Below, in pieces: positions 62,800-64,000 of a DNA stretch of 64,000 nt; positions within the stretch are counted from its first letter, which is position 1; each line of letters opens with the position of its first letter. Below the pieces are notes generated by a model, which did no database searches, was not told the origin of the DNA, and was given only the letters and a program-made list of their open reading frames with translations. A program made the translations under genes and the position numbers. The stretch lies in assembly GCF_000471905.2 (NCBI RefSeq), contig NW_006499728.1:6181277-6245276 (forward strand), given 5' to 3'. The DNA comes from Amborella trichopoda (lineage: Eukaryota > Streptophyta > Magnoliopsida > Amborellales > Amborellaceae).

Positions 62800-63480
62800 C
62801 TCCTCTATGTAAGTGCGCTCCAGCAGTGCAACACTCTGGAGTCACAGCGCTTCGGCAATGGATCATGTGCTCCAACACTGTGTAAGTGTACTCCGGCAGT
62901 GGAATCTATAGTCACAGCGCTCCGGCACTATGTATGTGTGCTCTGATAGTAGATGTGTGCTCCGGTAAGTGCGCTTCGACAGTGCAACACTTTGGAGTCA
63001 CAATGCTTCGGCATTGTCTATGTGCACTCCGGCACTATCTATTTGTGCTCCAGCACTGTGTAAGTACGCTCCGTCAGTAGAATCTAGAGTCATAATGCTT
63101 CGGCACTGTGTATGTGCGCTTCAGCAGTAGATGATACGCTCCGATACTGTGTAAGTGAGCTCCAGCAGTGCAACACTCTGGAGTCACAATGCTCTGGCAC
63201 TATCTATGCGCTCCGACAATGCAACACTCTAAAGTCACAACGCTCCGGCACTGTCTATGCGCGCTCCGGTAGCGCAACACTTTAAAGTCACAACGCTCCG
63301 ACACTATCTATGCGCGCTCCGGCAGTGCAACACTCTAAAGCCATAACGCTCCGGCACTATCTATGCATACTTCGGTAGTGTAACACTCTGAAGTCACAAC
63401 ACTCCGGCACTATCTATGCGCTCTCCGACATTGGATCATGCGCTCCGAAACTACGATGGCTCGTTCCAGCAATGAGCTTC
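62800..63480. repeat. Minisatellite with about 53-bp core unit
   Basis: Units contain CGCTCCGGCACTxTCTATG, GCGCTCCGG(C/T)AG, TGCAACACTCTxxAGTCACAA. Late units begin at about 63175, 63223, 63277, 63331 and 63385 (spacing 48-54). Earlier ones are more scrambled. GC content is well above the surroundings. Confidence 0.85.
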
Positions 63481-63737
63481 GAAAGTCAACGTCAAATTTG
63501 GCCAAATTGATTTTTGTGTACGGGAAGGGCATTTCTGTCTAAAAAAAATGAACTTTTTCCCTTGGGGGATATTTGTATAGAAAGTGTGTTTTTTGGGAAA
63601 AAAGTGAGAAAAAAACTTAGGTTGGGGGTAAGTTACATAGCAAGTGTGATCTTGGAGGTTTTTGTAATTTTCCCTAAAATATATTACTTTAAACCCTATT
63701 CATTTGGTGTATTAAGGATCGTATATAATTAAAACCA

Positions 63738-64000
63738 GGTTTTTAAAAAACGTCGAGTCGAACCGGACTCGCCCGGTTCGACTCGAAATTCGCGAAAAGG
63801 GACCGGATCGGTTGAAAAATCGGAAGTCGTCCGGTTCTAGAGAGAACCGGACGATTCCGCACAATGACTCGCCGATTCACTATACGGAATCGGCGAGTCC
63901 ATTACGGTTTTTTTTTTTTTTTTTTTTTTTTGTAATCCATTATAGATTTTTTTATAATACTTGATCGATTTTTTTGTAATCCATGATCGAATTGTTTTTG
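63738..64000. repeat. Probable hAT-like repeat, left part, cut by the window end
   Basis: Starts near CAGGTTTTTAAAAAACG and is rich in CCGGTTCGACTCG / ACCGGACxxxTCC words with local inverted repeats (CCGGTTCTAGAGAGAACCGG at 63823-63842). A T-run of about 25 follows at 63907. The other end lies outside. Confidence 0.45.

Overview
This is nuclear DNA of a flowering plant. The evidence is spliced genes with GT-AG introns, a long intronless P-class PPR gene, a plant-type ORC1 with a PHD finger inside its BAH domain, and plant-type LINEs, a poly-T SINE, hAT-like MITEs and an endogenous pararetrovirus remnant. The species cannot be read from the window. Base composition is AT-rich, gene density is low and transposon density is high.

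Layout. (1) 52-4570, minus strand: first two coding exons of an ExAD-like EGF/GT47 glycosyltransferase that continues beyond position 1. Its intron 1 holds a second, decayed copy of exon 1 and its upstream region. (2) 4.6-13.0 kb: AT-rich intergenic DNA with several related MITE-like repeats. (3) 13151-15844, plus: intact PPR gene of 897 codons with telo-boxes and an overlapping upstream ORF. (4) 16.2-19.5 kb: a 5'-truncated L1-type LINE (minus) with a 15-bp target-site duplication, inserted in a small tandem array. (5) 20.6-45.8 kb, plus: a second ExAD-like locus, inverted relative to the first, with at least thirteen recognisable exons but many disabling lesions, so called a pseudogene. Its introns are swollen by MITEs, RTE-LINE tails, a SINE, hAT-like elements and a rearranged pararetrovirus fragment. 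(6) 46.4-50.3 kb: a decayed second LINE (minus) with a hAT-type MITE inside its RNase H region. (7) 50.6-52.5 kb: foldback and hAT-like repeats and an assembly gap with duplicated flanks. (8) 53194-62244, minus: a complete 16-exon ORC1 gene of 958 codons, with an E2F-type site just upstream of its ATG. (9) 62.8-64.0 kb: a GC-richer minisatellite and the start of another repeat.

How the genes relate. ORC1 is the ATPase and chromatin-reading subunit of the origin recognition complex and the E2F site fits S-phase control. The PPR protein should act in organelle RNA metabolism. The ExAD-like pair would concern arabinosylation of extensins in the Golgi; one copy looks intact where visible, the other is dead or dying. 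No functional link among the three loci is evident. The clearest novelty is the ExAD history: an inverted duplication flanking the PPR gene, a nested exon-1 duplication, and step-by-step decay of one copy. Three runs of N (21578-21597, 32868-33612, 51366-51478) limit the reading locally.
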